Assembly (NCBI RefSeq): GCF_030035675.1
Contig: NC_084482.1
Coordinates: forward strand, 225,103,943-225,167,942
Length of the DNA stretch: 64,000 nucleotides
Direction: 5' to 3'
DNA from: Rhineura floridana
Lineage: Eukaryota > Chordata > Lepidosauria > Squamata > Rhineuridae
Positions 1-13,497 of the stretch are shown here, piece after piece (the first letter of the stretch is position 1; the number at the start of each line of letters is the position of its first letter). The notes under the pieces were generated by a model. It made no database searches and was not told the origin of the DNA. It saw only the letters and a program-made list of their open reading frames with translations. Position numbers and translations under genes: made by a program.

Positions 1-898
1 AGCTGTGACAAATTTCCATCACCTGTCCCTCTTTGGTGGGATACATAAGCCGTCTCGCTGAGGTGGCCTGGGAGACCCAGTGCCTGCAGGAAGAAGAGAC
101 CATCGCCCAAGGGAAGGAGAGGCTGCTGCCGCCGCTGCTGCTACTGTGGCACCACCACCCTTCCCTGTGGGACTTCTGCCTGGCAGGACCAGGTCCCCGG
201 TATCCAGCCAGCTGTGACTAATTTCCATCACCTGTCCCTCTTTGGAGGGATACATAAGCCGTCGGGCTGAGGTGGCCTGGGAGACCCAGTGCCTGCAGGA
301 AGAAGAGACCATCGCCCAAGGGAAGGAGAGGCTGCTGCCGCCGCTGCTGCTGCTGTGGCACCACCACCTCCACCACCCTTCCCTGTGGGACTTCTCCCTG
401 GCAGGACCAGGTCCCCAGTACCCAGCCAGCTGTGACTCATTTCCATCACCTGTCCCTCTTTGGAGGGATACATAAGCCGGCTGGCTGAGGTGGCCTGGGA
501 GACCCAGTGCCTGCAGGAAGAAGAGACCATCGCCCAAGGGAAGGAGAGGCTGCTGCCGCCGCTGCTGCTGCTGTGGCACCACCACCTCCACCACCCTTCC
601 CTGTGGGACTTCTGCCTGGCAGGACCAGGTCCCCGGTACCCAGCCAGCTGTGACTAATTTCCATCACCTGTCCCTCTTTGGAGGGATACATAAGCCGGCT
701 GGCTGAGGTGGCCTGGGAGACCCAGTGCCTGCAGGAAGAAGAGACCATCGCCCAAGGGAAGGAGAGGCTCCTGCTGCGGCCGCTGCTGCTGCTGTGGCAC
801 CACAACCTCCACCACCCTTCCCTGTGGGACTTCTGCCTGGCAGGACCAGGTCCCTGGTACCCAGCCAGCTGTGACTAATTTCCATCACCTGTCCCTCT

Positions 899-2640
899 TT
901 GGAGGGATACATAAGCCGGCTAGCTGAGGTGGCCTGGGAGACCAGTGCCTGCAGGAAGAAGAGACCATCGCCCAAGGGAAGGAGAGGCTTCTGCCGCCGC
1001 TGCTGCTGCTGTGTCACCACCACCCTTCCCTGTGGGACTTCTGCCTGGCAGGACCAGGTCCCCGGTACCCAGCCAGCTGTGACTAATTTCCATCACCTGT
1101 CCCTCTTTGGAGGGATACATAAGCCGGCGGGCTGAGGTGGCCTGGGAGACCCAGTGCCTGCAGGAAGAAGAGACCATCGCCCAAGGGAAGGAGAGGCTGC
1201 TGCCGCCGCTGCTGCTGCTGTGGCACCACCACCTCCACCACCCTTCCCTGTGGGACTTCTGCCTGGCAGGACCAGGTCCCCGGTACCCAGCCAGCTGTGA
1301 CTAATTTCCATCACCTGTCCCTCTTTGGAGGGATACATAAGCCGGCTGGCTTAGGTGGCCTGGGAGACCCAGTGCCTGCAGGAAGAAGAGACCATCGCCC
1401 AAGGGAAAGAGAGGCTGCTGCCGCCGCTGCTGCTGCTGTGGCACCACCACCTCCACCACCCTCCCCTGTGGGACTTCTGCCTGGCAGGACCAGGTCCCCG
1501 GTACCCAGCCAGCTGTGACTAATTTCCATCACCTGTCCCTCTTTGGAGGGATACATAAGCCGGCTGGCTGAGGTGGCCTGGGAGACCCAGTGCCTGCAGG
1601 AAGAAGAGACCATCGCCCAAGGGAAGGAGAGGCTGCTGCCGCCGCTGCTGCTGCTGTGGCACCACCACCACCACCACCCTTCCCTGTGGGACTTCTGCCT
1701 GGCAGGACCAGGTCCCCGGTACCCAGCCAGCTGTGACTAATTTCCATCACCTGTCCCTCTTTGGAGGGATACATAAGCCGGCTGGCTGAGGTGGCCTGGG
1801 AGACCCAGTGCCTGCAGGAAGAAGAGACCATCGCCCAAGGGAAGGAGAGGCTGCTGCCGCCGCTGCTGCTGCTGTGGCACCACCACCTCCACCACCCTTC
1901 CCTGTGGGACTTCTGCCTGGCAGGACCAGGTCCCCGGTACCCAGCCAGCTGTGACAAATTTCCATCACCTGTCCCTCTTTGGTGGGATACATAAGCCGTC
2001 TGGCTGAGGTGGCCTGGGAGACCCAGTGCCTGCAGGAAGAAGAGACCATCGCCCAAGGGAAGGAGAGGCTGTTGCCGCCGCTGCTGCTGCTGTGGCACCA
2101 CCACCTCCACGACCTTTCCCTGTGGGACTTCTGCCTGGCAGGACCAGGTCCCCGGTACCCAGCCAGCTGTGACAAATTTCCATCACCTGTCCCTCTTTGG
2201 AAGGATACATAAGCCGGCTGGCTGAGGTGGCGTGGGAGACTCAGTGCCTGCAGGAAGAAGAGACCATCGCCCAAGGGAAGGAGAGGCTGCTGCCGCCGCT
2301 GCTGCTGCTGTGGCACCACCACCTCCACCACCCTTCCCTGTGGGACTTCTGCCTGGCAGGACCAGGTCCCCGGTACCCAGCCAGCTGTGACTAATTTCCA
2401 TCACCTGTCCCTCTTTGGAGGGATACATAAGCAGGCTGGCTGAGGTGGCCTGGGAGACCCAGTGCCTGCAGGAAGAAGAGACCATCGCCCAAGGGAAGGA
2501 GAGGCTGCTGCCGCCGCCGCCGCTGCTGCTGCTGTGGCACCACCACCCTTCCCTGGGGGACTTCTGCCTGGCAGGACCAGGTCCCCGGTATCCAGCCAGC
2601 TGTGACTAATTTCCATCACCTGTCCCTCTTTGGAAGGATA
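899..2640. repeat. Satellite segment duplicated at about 8285-10240
   Basis: The variants at 899, 1107, 1325 and 1543 recur at 8285, 8493, 8711 and 8929 (offset 7386). Those at 1979, 2197 and 2415 recur at 9583, 9801 and 10019 (offset 7604, one monomer more). Diagnostic variants are GTGGGATACATAAGCCGTC, the CACGACC motif and the AAGCAGGCTGG monomer with a longer CCG tract. The one-monomer change of offset points to unequal exchange inside a larger duplication. Confidence 0.8.
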
Positions 2641-5600
2641 CATAAGCCGGCTGGCTGAGGTGGCCTGGGACACCCAGTGCCTGCAGGAAGAAGAGACCAT
2701 CGCCCAAGGGAAGGAGAGGCTGCTGCCGCCGCTGCTGCTGCTGTGGCACCACCACCTCCACCACCCTTCCCTGTGGGACTTCTGCCTGGCAGGACCAGGT
2801 CCCCGGTACCCAGCCAGCTGTGACTAATTTCCATCACCTGTCCCTCTTTGGAGGGATACATAAGCCGGCTGGCTGAGGTGGCCTGGGAGACCCAGTGCCT
2901 GCAGGAAGAAGAGACCATCGCCCAAGGGAAGGAGAGGCTGCTGCCGCCGCTGCTGCTGCTGTGGCACCACCACCTCCACCACCCTTCCCTGTGGGACTTC
3001 TGCCTGGCAGGACCAGGTCCCCGGTACCCAGCCAGCTGTGACTAATTTCCATCACCTGTCCCTCTTTGGAGGGATACATAAGCCGGTTGGCTGAGGTGGC
3101 CTGGGAGACCCAGTGCCTGCAGGAAGAAGAGACCATCGCCCAAGGGAAGGAGAGGCTGTTGCCGCCGCTGCTGCTGCTGTGGCACCACCACCTCCACGAC
3201 CTTTCCCTGTGGGACTTCTGCCTGGCAGCACCAGGTCCCCGGTACCCAGCCAGCTGTGACTAATTTCCATCACCTCTCCCTCTTTGGAAGGATACATAAG
3301 CCGGCTGGCTGAGGTGGCCTGGGAGACCCAGTGCCTGCAGGAAGAAGAGACCATCGCCCAAGGGAAGGAGAGGCTGCTGCCGCCGCTGCTGCTGCTGTGG
3401 CACCACCACCTCCACCACCCTTCCCTGTGGGACTTCTGCCTGGCAGGACCAGGTCCCCGGTACCCAGCCAGCTGTGACTAATTTCCATCACCTGTCCCTC
3501 TTTGGAGGGATACATAAGCCGGCTGGCTGAGGTGGCCTGGGAGACCCAGTGCCTGCAGGAAGAAGAGACCATCGCCCAAGGGAAGGAGAGGCTGCTGCCG
3601 CCACTGCTGCTGCTGTGGCACCACCACCTCCACCACCCTTCCCTGTGGGACTTCTGCCTGGCAGGACCAGGTCCCCGGTACCCAGCCAGCTGTGACTAAT
3701 TTCCATCACCTGTCCCTCTTTGGAGGGATACATAAGCAGGCTGGCTGAGGTGGCCTGGGACACCCAGTGCCTGCAGGAAGAAGAGACCATCGCCCAAGGG
3801 AAGGAGAGGCTGCTGCCGCCGCTGCTGCTGCTGTGGCACCACCACCCTTCACTGTGGGACATCTGCCTGGCAGGACCAGGTCCCCGGTATCCAGCCAGCT
3901 GTGACTAATTTCCATCACCTGTCCCTCTTTGGAGGGATACATAAGCCGGCTGGCTGAGGTGGCGTGGGACACCCAGTGCCTGCAGGAAGAAGAGACCATC
4001 GCCCAAGGGAAGGAGAGGCTGCTGCCGCCGCTGCTGCTGCTGTGGCACCACCACCTCCACCACCCTTCCCTGTGGGACTTCTGCCTGGCAGGACCAGGTC
4101 CCCGGTACCCAGCCAGCTGTGACTAATTTCCATCACCTGTCCCTCTTTGGAGGGATACATATGCCGGCTGGCTGAGGTGGCCTGGGAGACCCAGTGCCTG
4201 CAGGAAGAAGAGACCATCGCCCAAGGGAAGGAGAGGCTGCTGCCGCCGCTGCTGCTGCTGTGGCACCACCACCTCCACCACCCTTCCCTGTGGGACTTCT
4301 GCCTGGCAGGACCAGGTCCCCGGTACCCAGCCAGCTGTGACTAATTTCCATCACCCGTCCCTCTTTGGAGGGATACATAAGCCGGCTGGCTGAGGTGGCC
4401 TGGGAGACCCAGTGCCTGCAGGAAGAAGAGACCATCGCCCAAGGGAAGGAGAGGCTGCTGCCGCCGCTGCTGCTGCTGTGGCACCACCACCTCCACCACC
4501 CTTCCCTGTGGGACTTCTGCCTGGCAGGACCAGGTCCCCGGTACCCAGCCAGCTGTGACTAATTTCCATCACCTGTCCCTCTTTGGAGGGATACATAAGC
4601 CGGCTGGCTGAGGTCGCCTGGGAGACCCAGTGCCTGCAGGAAGAAGAGACCATCGCCCAAGGGAAGGAGAGGCTGCTGCCGCCGCTGCTGCTGCTGTGGC
4701 ACCACCACCTCCACCACCCTTCCCTGTGGGACTTCTGCCTGGCAGGACCAGGTCCCCGGTACCCAGCCACCTGTGACTAATTTCCATCACCTGTCCCTCT
4801 TTGGAGGGATACATAAGCCGGCTGGCTGAGGTCGCCTGGGAGACCCAGTGCCTGCAGGAAGAAGAGACCATCGCCCAAGGGAAGGAGAGGCTGCTGCCGC
4901 CGCTGCTGCTGCTGTGGCACCACCACCTCCACCACCCTTCCCTGTGGGACTTCTGCCTGGCAGGACCAGGTCCCCGGTACCCAGCCAGCTGTGACTAATT
5001 TCCATCACCTGTCCCTCTTTGGAGGGATACATAAGCCGGCTGGCTGAGGTGGCCTGGGAGACCCAGCGCCTGCAGGAAGAAGAGACCATCACCCAAGGGA
5101 AGGAGAGGCTGTTGACGCCGCTGCTGCTGCTGTGGCACCACCACCTCCACGACCTTTCCCTGTGGGACTTCTGCCTGGCAGGACCAGGTCCCCGGTATCC
5201 AGCCAGCTGTGACTAATTTCCATCACCTGTCCCTCTTTGGAGGGATACATAAGCCGGCTGGCTGAGGTGGCGTGGGAGACCCAGTGCCTGCAGGAAGAAG
5301 AGACCATCGCCCAAGGGAAGGAGAGGCTGCTGCCGCCACTGCTGCTGCTGTGGCACCACCACCTCCACCACCCTTCCCTGTGGGACTTCTGCCTGGCAGG
5401 ACCAGGTCCCCGGTACCCAGCCAGCTTTGACTAATTTCCATCACCTGTCCCTCTTTGGAGGGATACATAAGCCGGCTGGCTGAGGTGGCCTGGGAGACCC
5501 AGTGCCTGCAGGAAGAAGAGACCATCGCCCAAGGGAAGGAGAGGCTGCTGCCGCCGCTGCTGCTGCTGTGGCACCACCACCTCCACCACCCTTCCCTGTG

Positions 5601-5890
5601 GGACTTCTGCCTGGCAGGACCAGGTCCCCGGTACCCAGCCAGCTGTGACTAATTTCCATCACCCGTCCCTCTTTGGAGGGATACATAAGCCGGCTGGCTG
5701 AGGTGGCCTGGGAGACCCAGTGCCTGCAGGAAGAAGAGACCATCGCCCAAGGGAAGGAGAGGCTGCTGCCGCCGCTGCTGCTGCTGTGGCACCACCACCT
5801 CCACCACCCTTCCCTGTGGGACTTCTGCCTGGCAGGACCAGGTCCCCGGTACCCAGCCAGCTGTGACTAATTTCCATCACCTGTCCCTCT

Positions 5891-8800
5891 TTTGAGGGAT
5901 ACATAAGCCGGCTGGCTGAGGTGGCCTGGGAGACCCAGTGCCTGCAGGAAGAAGAGACCATCGCCCAAGGGAAGCAGAGGCTGCTGCCGCCGCCGCTGCT
6001 GCTGCTGTGGCACCACCACCTCCACCACCCTTCCCTGTGGGACTTCTGCCTGGCAGGACCATGTCCCCGGTACCCAGCCAGCTGTGACTAATTTCCATCA
6101 CCTGTCCCTCTTTGGAGGGATACATAAGCCGGCTGGCTGAGGTGGCCTGGGAGACCCAGCGCCTGCAGGAAGAAGAGACCATCACCCAAGGGAAGGAGAG
6201 GCTGTTGCCGCCGCTGCTGCTGCTGTGGCACCACCACCTCCACGACCTTTCCCTGTGGGACTTCTGCCTGGCAGGACCAGGTCCCCGGTATCCAGCCAGC
6301 TGTGACTAATTTCCATCACCTGTCCCTCTTTGGAGGGATACATAAGCCGGCTGGCTGAGGTGGCGTGGGAGACCCAGTGCCTGCAGGAAGAAGAGACCAT
6401 CGCCCAAGGGAAGGAGAGGCTGCTGCCGCCACTGCTGCTGCTGTGGCACCACCACCTCCACCACCCTTCCCTGTGGGACTTCTGCCTGGCAGGACCAGGT
6501 CCCCGGTACCCAGCCAGCTTTGACTAATTTCCATCACCTGTCCCTCTTTGGAGGGATACATAAGCCGGCTGGCTGAGCTGGCCTGGGAGACCCAGTGCCT
6601 GCAGGAAGAAGAGACCATCGCCCAAGGGAAGGAGAGGCTGCTGCCGCCGCTGCTGCTGCTGTGGCACCACCACCTCCACCACCCTTCCCTGTGGGACTTC
6701 TGCCTGGCAGGACCAGGTCCCTGGTACCCAGCCAGCTGTGACTAATTTCCATCACCTGTCCCTCTTTGGAGGGATACATAAGCCGGCTAGCTGAGGTGGC
6801 CTGGGAGACCAGTGCCTGCAGGAAGAAGAGACCATCGCCCAAGGGAAGGAGAGGCTTCTGCCGCCGCTGCTGCTGCTGTGTCACCACCACCCTTCCCTGT
6901 GGGACTTCTGCCTGGCAGGACCAGGTCCCCGGTACCCAGCCAGCTGTGACTAATTTCCATCACCTGTCCCTCTTTGGAGGGATACATAAGCCGGCGGGCT
7001 GAGGTGGCCTGGGAGACCCAGTGCCTGCAGGAAGAAGAGACCATCGCCCAAGGGAAGGAGAGGCTGCTGCCGCCGCTGCTGCTGCTGTGGCACCACCACC
7101 TCCACCACCCTTCCCTTTGGGACTTCTGCCTGGCAGGACCAGGTCCCCGGTACCCAGCCAGCTGTGACTAATTTCCATCACCTGTCCCTCTTTGGAGGGA
7201 TACATAAGCCGGCTGGCTTAGGTGGCCTGGGAGACCCAGTGCCTGCAGGAAGAAGAGACCATCGCCCAAGGGAAAGAGAGGCTGCTGCCGCCGCTGCTGC
7301 TGCTGTGGCACCACCACCTCCACCACCCTCCCCTGTGGGACTTCTGCCTGGCAGGACCAGGTCCCCGGTACCCAGCCAGCTGTGACTAATTTCCATCACC
7401 TGTCCCTCTTTGGAGGGATACATAAGCCGGCTGGCTGAGGTGGCCTGGGAGACCCAGTGCCTGCAGGAAGAAGAGACCATCGCCCAAGGGAAGCAGAGGC
7501 TGCTGCCGCCGCCGCTGCTGCTGCTGTGGCACCACCACCTCCACCACCCTTCCCTGTGGGACTTCTGCCTGGCAGGACCATGTCCCCGGTACCCAGCCAG
7601 CTGTGACTAATTTCCATCACCTGTCCCTCTTTGGAGGGATACATAAGCCGGCTGGCTGAGGTGGCCTGGGAGACCCAGCGCCTGCAGGAAGAAGAGACCA
7701 TCACCCAAGGGAAGGAGAGGCTGTTGCCGCCGCTGCTGCTGCTGTGGCACCACCACCTCCACGACCTTTCCCTGTGGGACTTCTGCCTGGCAGGACCAGG
7801 TCCCCGGTATCCAGCCAGCTGTGACTAATTTCCATCACCTGTCCCTCTTTGGAGGGATACATAAGCCGGCTGGCTGAGGTGGCGTGGGAGACCCAGTGCC
7901 TGCAGGAAGAAGAGACCATCGCCCAAGGGAAGGAGAGGCTGCTGCCGCCACTGCTGCTGCTGTGGCACCACCATCTCCACCACCCTTCCCTGTGGGACTT
8001 CTGCCTGGCAGGACCAGGTCCCCGGTACCCAGCCAGCTTTGACTAATTTCCATCACCTGTCCCTCTTTGGAGGGATACATAAGCCGGCTGGCTGAGCTGG
8101 CCTGGGAGACCCAGTGCCTGCAGGAAGAAGAGACCATCGCCCAAGGGAAGGAGAGGCTGCTGCCGCCGCTGCTGCTGCTGTGGCACCACCACCTCCACCA
8201 CCCTTCCCTGTGGGACTTCTGCCTGGCAGGACCAGGTCCCTGGTACCCAGCCAGCTGTGACTAATTTCCATCACCTGTCCCTCTTTGGAGGGATACATAA
8301 GCCGGCTAGCTGAGGTGGCCTGGGAGACCAGTGCCTGCAGGAAGAAGAGACCATCGCCCAAGGGAAGGAGAGGCTTCTGCCGCCGCTGCTGCTGCTGTGT
8401 CACCACCACCCTTCCCTGTGGGACTTCTGCCTGGCAGGACCAGGTCCCCGGTACCCAGCCAGCTGTGACTAATTTCCATCACCTGTCCCTCTTTGGAGGG
8501 ATACATAAGCCGGCGGGCTGAGGTGGCCTGGGAGACCCAGTGCCTGCAGGAAGAAGAGACCATCGCCCAAGGGAAGGAGAGGCTGCTGCCGCCGCTGCTG
8601 CTGCTGTGGCACCACCACCTCCACCACCCTTCCCTTTGGGACTTCTGCCTGGCAGGACCAGGTCCCCGGTACCCAGCCAGCTGTGACTAATTTCCATCAC
8701 CTGTCCCTCTTTGGAGGGATACATAAGCCGGCTGGCTTAGGTGGCCTGGGAGACCCAGTGCCTGCAGGAAGAAGAGACCATCGCCCAAGGGAAAGAGAGG

Positions 8801-8928
8801 CTGCTGCCGCCGCTGCTGCTGCTGTGGCACCACCACCTCCACCACCCTCCCCTGTGGGACTTCTGCCTGGCAGGACCAGGTCCCCGGTACCCAGCCAGCT
8901 GTGACTAATTTCCATCACCTGTCCCTCT
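5891..8928. repeat. Higher-order repeat: two 1519-bp blocks of seven monomers
   Basis: 5891-7409 and 7410-8928 carry the same seven monomer variants in the same order. Shared private variants include AAGCAGAGG with CCATGTCCCC in the first monomer, GCGCCTGCAGG with ATCACCCAAG in the second, AGCTTTGAC in the third, GAGCTGGCC in the fourth, the 208-bp CTAGCTGAGG monomer, the CGGGCTGAGG monomer, and CTTAGGTGG. Only a few single-base differences separate the blocks, so the duplication is recent. Related second and third monomers also occur at 5019 and 5237, so earlier partial copies exist upstream. Confidence 0.9.
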
Positions 8929-11900
8929 TTGGAGGGATACATAAGCCGGCTGGCTGAGGTGGCCTTGGAGACCCAGTGCCTGCAGGAAGAAGAGACCATC
9001 GCCCAAGGGAAGGAGAGGCTGCTGCCGCCGCTGCTGCTGCTGTGGCACCACCACCACCACCACCCTTCCCTGTGGGACTTCTGCCTGGCAGGACCAGGTC
9101 CCCGGTACCCAGCCAGCTGTGACTAATTTCCATCACCTGTCCCTCTTTGGAGGGATACATAAGCCGGCTGGCTGAGGTGGCCTGGGAGACCCAGTGCCTG
9201 CAGGAAGAAGAGACCATCGCCCAAGGGAAGGAGAGGCTGCTGCCGCCGCTGCTGCTGCTGTGGCACCACCACCTCCACCACCCTTCCCTGTGGGACTTCT
9301 GCCTGGCAGGACCAGGTCCCCGGTACCCAGCCAGCTGTGACTAATTTCCATCACCTGTCCCTCTTTGGAGGGATACATAAACCGGCTGGCTGAGGTGGCC
9401 TGGGAGACCCAGTGCCTGCAGGAAGAAGAGACCATCGCCCAAGGGAAGGAGAGGCTGCTGCCGCCGCTGCTGCTGCTGTGGCACCACCACCTCCACCACC
9501 CTTCCCTGTGGGACTTCTGCCTGGCAGGACCAGGTCCCCGGTACCCAGCCAGCTGTGACTCATTTCCATCACCTGTCCCTCTTTGGTGGGATACATAAGC
9601 CGTCTGGCTGAGGTGGCCTGGGAGACCCAGTGCCTGCAGGAAGAAGAGACCATCGCCCAAGGGAAGGAGAGGCTGTTGCCGCCGCTGCTGCTGCTGTGGC
9701 ACCACCACCTCCACGACCTTTCCCTGTGGGACTTCTGCCTGGCAGGACCAGGTCCCCGGTACCCAGCCAGCTGTGACAAATTTCCATCACCTGTCCCTCT
9801 TTGGAAGGATACATAAGCCGGCTGGCTGAGGTGGCGTGGGAGACCCAGTGCCTGCAGGAAGAAGAGACCATCGCCCAAGGGAAGGAGAGGCTGCTGCCGC
9901 CGCTGCTGCTGCTGTGGCACCACCACCTCCACCACCCTTCCCTGTGGGACTTCTGCCTGGCAGGACCAGGTCCCCGGTACCCAGCCAGCTGTGACTAATT
10001 TCCATCACCTGTCCCTCTTTGGAGGGATACATAAGCAGGCTGGCTGAGGTGGCCTGGGAGACCCAGTGCCTGCAGGAAGAAGAGACCATCGCCCAAGGGA
10101 AGGAGAGGCTGCTGCCGCCGCCGCCGCTGCTGCTGCTGTGGCACCACCACCCTTCCCTGTGGGACTTCTGCCTGGCAGGACCAGGTCCCCGGTATCCAGC
10201 CAGCTGTGACTAATTTCCATCACCTGTCCCTCTTTGGAGGGATACATAAGCCGGCTGGCTGAGGTGGCCTGGGACACCCAGTGCCTGCAGGAAGAAGAGA
10301 CCATCGCCCAAGGGAAGGAGAGGCTGCTGCCGCCGCTGCTGCTGCTGCTGTGGCACCACCACCTCCACCACCCTTCCCTGTGGGACTTCTGCCTGGCAGG
10401 ACCAGGTCCCCGGTACCCAGCCAGCTGTGACTAATTTCCATCACCTGTCCCTCTTTGGAGGGATACATAAGCCGGCTGGCTGAGGTGGCCTGGGAGACCC
10501 AGTGCCTGCAGGAAGAAGAGACCATCGCCCAAGGGAAGGAGAGGCTGCTGCCGCCGCTGCTGCTGCTGTGGCACCACCACCTCCACCACCCTTCCCTGTG
10601 GGACTTCTGCCTGGCAGGACCAGGTCCCCGGTACCCAGCCAGCTGTGACTAATTTCCATCACCTGTCCCTCTTTGGAGGGATACATAAGCCGTCTGGCTG
10701 AGGTGGCCTGGGAGACCCAGTGCCTGCAGGAAGAAGAGACCATCGCCCAAGGGAAGGAGAGGCTGCTGCCGCCGCTGCTGCTGCTGCTGTGGCACCACCA
10801 CCTCCACCACCCTTCCCTGTGGGACTTCTGCCTGGCAGGACCAGGTCCCCGGTACCCAGCCAGCTGTGACTAATTTCCATCACCTGTCCCTCTTTGGTGG
10901 GATACATAAGCCGGCTGGCTGAGGTGGCCTGGGAGACCGAGTGCCTGCAGGAAGAAGAGACCATCGCCCAAGGGAAGGAGAGGCTGTTGCCCCCGCTGCT
11001 GCTGCTGTGGCACCACCACCTCCACGACCTTTCCCTGTGGGACTTCTGCCTGGCAGGACCAGGTCCCCGGTACCCAGCCAGCTGTGACTAATTTCCATCA
11101 CCTGTCCCTCTTTGGAGGGATACATAAGCCGGCTGGCTGAGGTGGCCTGGGAGACCCAGTGCCTGCAGGAAGAAGAGACCATTGCCCAAGGGAAGGAGAG
11201 GCTGCTGCCGCCGCTGCTGCTGCTGTGGCACCACCACCTCCACCACCCTTCCCTGTGGGACTTCTGCCTGGCAGGACCAGGTCCCCGGTACCCAGCCAGC
11301 TGTGACTAATTTCCATCACCTGTCCCTCTTTGGAGGGATACATAAGCTGGCTGGCTGAGGTGGCCTGGGAGACCCAGTGCCTGCAGGAAGAAGAGACCAT
11401 CGCCCAAGGGAAGGAGAGGCTGCTGCCGCCGCTGCTGTGGCACCACCACCTCCACCACCCTTCCCTGTGGGACTTCTGCCTGGCAGGACCAGGTCCCCGG
11501 TACCCAGCCAGCTGTGACTAATTTCCATCACCTGTCCCTCTTTGGTGGGATACATAAGCCGGCTGGCTGAGGTGGCCTGGGAGACCCAGTGCCTGCAGGA
11601 AGAAGAGACTATCGCCCAAGGGAAGGAGAGGCTGTTGCCGCCGCTGCTGCTGCTGTGGCACCACCACCTCCACGACCTTTCCCTGTGGGACTTCTGCCTG
11701 GCAGGACCAGGTCCCCGGTACCCAGCCAGCTGTGACTAATTTCCATCACCTGTCCCTCTTTGGAGGGATACATAAGCCGGCTGGCTGAGGTGGCGTGGGA
11801 GACCCAGTGCCTGCAGGAAGAAGAGACCATTGCCCAAGGGAAGGAGAGGCTGCTCGCGCCGCTGCTGCTGCTGTGGCACCACCACCTCCACCACCCTTCC

Positions 11901-12193
11901 CTGTGGGACTTCTGCCTGGCAGGACCAGGTCCCCGGTACCCAGCCAGCTGTGACTAATTTCCATCACCTGTCCCTCTTTGGAGGGATACATAAGCTGGCT
12001 GGCTGAGGTGGCCTGGGAGACCCAGTGCCTGCAGGAAGGAGACCATCGCCCAAGGGAAGGAGAGGTTGCTGCCGCCGCTGCTGCTGCTGTGGCACCACCA
12101 CCTCCACCACCCTTCCCTGTGGGACTTCTGCCTGGCAGGACCAGGTCCCCGGTACCCAGCCAGCTGTGACTCATTTCCATCACCTGTCCCTCT

Positions 12194-12620
12194 TTGGAGG
12201 GATACATAAGCAGGCTGGCTGAGGTGGCCTGGGAGACCCAGTGCCTGCAGGAAGAAGAGACCATCGCCCAAGGGAAGGAGAGGCTGCTGCCGCCGCTGCT
12301 GCTACTGTGGCACCACCACCCTTCCCTGTGGGACTTCTGCCTGGCAGGACCAGGTCCCCGGTATCCAGCCAGCTGTGACTAATTTCCATCACCTGTCCCT
12401 CTTTGGAGGGATACATAAGCCGTCGGGCTGAGGTGGCCTGGGAGATCCAGTGCCTGCAGGAAGAAGAGACCATCGCCCAAGGGAAGGAGAGGCTGCTGCC
12501 GCCGCTGCTGCTGCTGTGGCACCACCACCTCCACCACCCTTCCCTGTGGGACTTCTGCCTGGCAGGACCAGGTCCCCAGTACCCAGCCAGCTGTGACTAA
12601 TTTCCATCACCTGTCCCTCT
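12194..12620. repeat. Satellite dimer related to the monomers at 33-460
   Basis: The 209-bp monomer with CTGCTACTG and the following CCGTCGGGCTG monomer with CCCAGTACC occur in this order both at 12194-12620 and at the window start. The window therefore opens and closes within related satellite variants, which suggests further periodicity outside the window. Confidence 0.7.
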
Positions 12621-13497
12621 TTGGAGGGATACATAAGCCGGCTGGCTGAGGTGGCCTGGGAGACCCAGTGCCTGCAGGAAGAAGAGACCATCGCCCAAGG
12701 GAAGGAGAGGCTGCTGCCGCCGCTGCTGCTGCTGTTGGAACACCACCTCCACCACCCTTCCCAGTGGGACTGCTGCCTGGCAGACGTGCCTCCTGCAGGA
12801 CCAGGTCCCAGGTACCCAGCCAGCTGTGACTAATTTCCATCACCTGTCCCTCTTTGGAGGGATACATAAGCCGGCTGGCTGAGGTGGCCTGGGAGACCCA
12901 GTGCCTGCAGGAAGAAGAGACCATCGCCCAAGGGAAGGAGAGGCTGCTGCCGCCGCTGCTGCTGCTGTGGCACCACCACCTCCACCACCCTTCCCTGTGG
13001 GACTTCTGCCTGGCAGGACCAGGTCCCTGGTACCCAGCCAGCTGTGACTAATTTCCATCACCTGTCCCTCTTTGGAGGGATACATAAGCCGGCTGGCTGA
13101 GGTGGCCTGGGAGACCCAGTGCCTGCAGGAAGAAGAGACCATCGCCCAAGGGAAGGAGAGGCTGCTGCTGCCACTGCTGCTGCTGTGGCACCACCACCTC
13201 CACCACCCTTCCCTGTGGGACTTCTGCCTGGCAGGACCAGGTCCCCGGTACCCAGCCAGCTGTGACTAATTTCCATCACCTGTCCCTCTTTGGAGGGATA
13301 CATAAGCCGGCTGGCTGAGGTGGCCTGGGAGACCCAGTGCCTGCAGGAAGAAGAGACCATCGCCCCAAGGGAAGGAGAGGCTGCTGCTGCTTTCTTTTTT
13401 TTATTTCTATTTTATTTTATTTTAATTTTTATTTGTATTTGTATTTTTAATTTTTAATTTGTTTGTTGTTTGTTGTTGTTTGTGTGAATGAGATTGA

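Larger units (their letters stand above)
1..13390. repeat. 218-bp tandem satellite array (about 62 monomers)
   Basis: The block is head-to-tail copies of one GC-rich unit. The conserved phrase GGGATACATAAGCCGGCTGG recurs every 218 bp in most copies, with length variants of about 208-209, 212, 215, 221 and 233 bp. Length changes fall mainly in an internal CTG/CCG tract and a neighbouring CAC/CTC tract; several short monomers lack a 9-bp piece there. The array begins before the window and ends at 13390 inside the CTG tract of a partial monomer. Each monomer has an open frame of about 65 codons on the plus strand, but it opens with TTG, not ATG. The minus strand has an open frame of about 100 codons, longer in some copies. 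Since 218 is not a multiple of 3, the frame shifts at each monomer, so I treat the array as noncoding. Confidence 0.97.

Noticed and set aside
33-13269. Some 60 plus-strand frames of 62-78 codons and longer minus-strand frames as a repeated gene family
   Set aside because: They recur once per satellite monomer, start at TTG on the plus strand, shift frame at each monomer, and overlap each other on both strands.
1-13390. A CRISPR-like array
   Set aside because: The whole 218-bp unit is repeated with no unique spacers, and the sequence is from a vertebrate nuclear genome.
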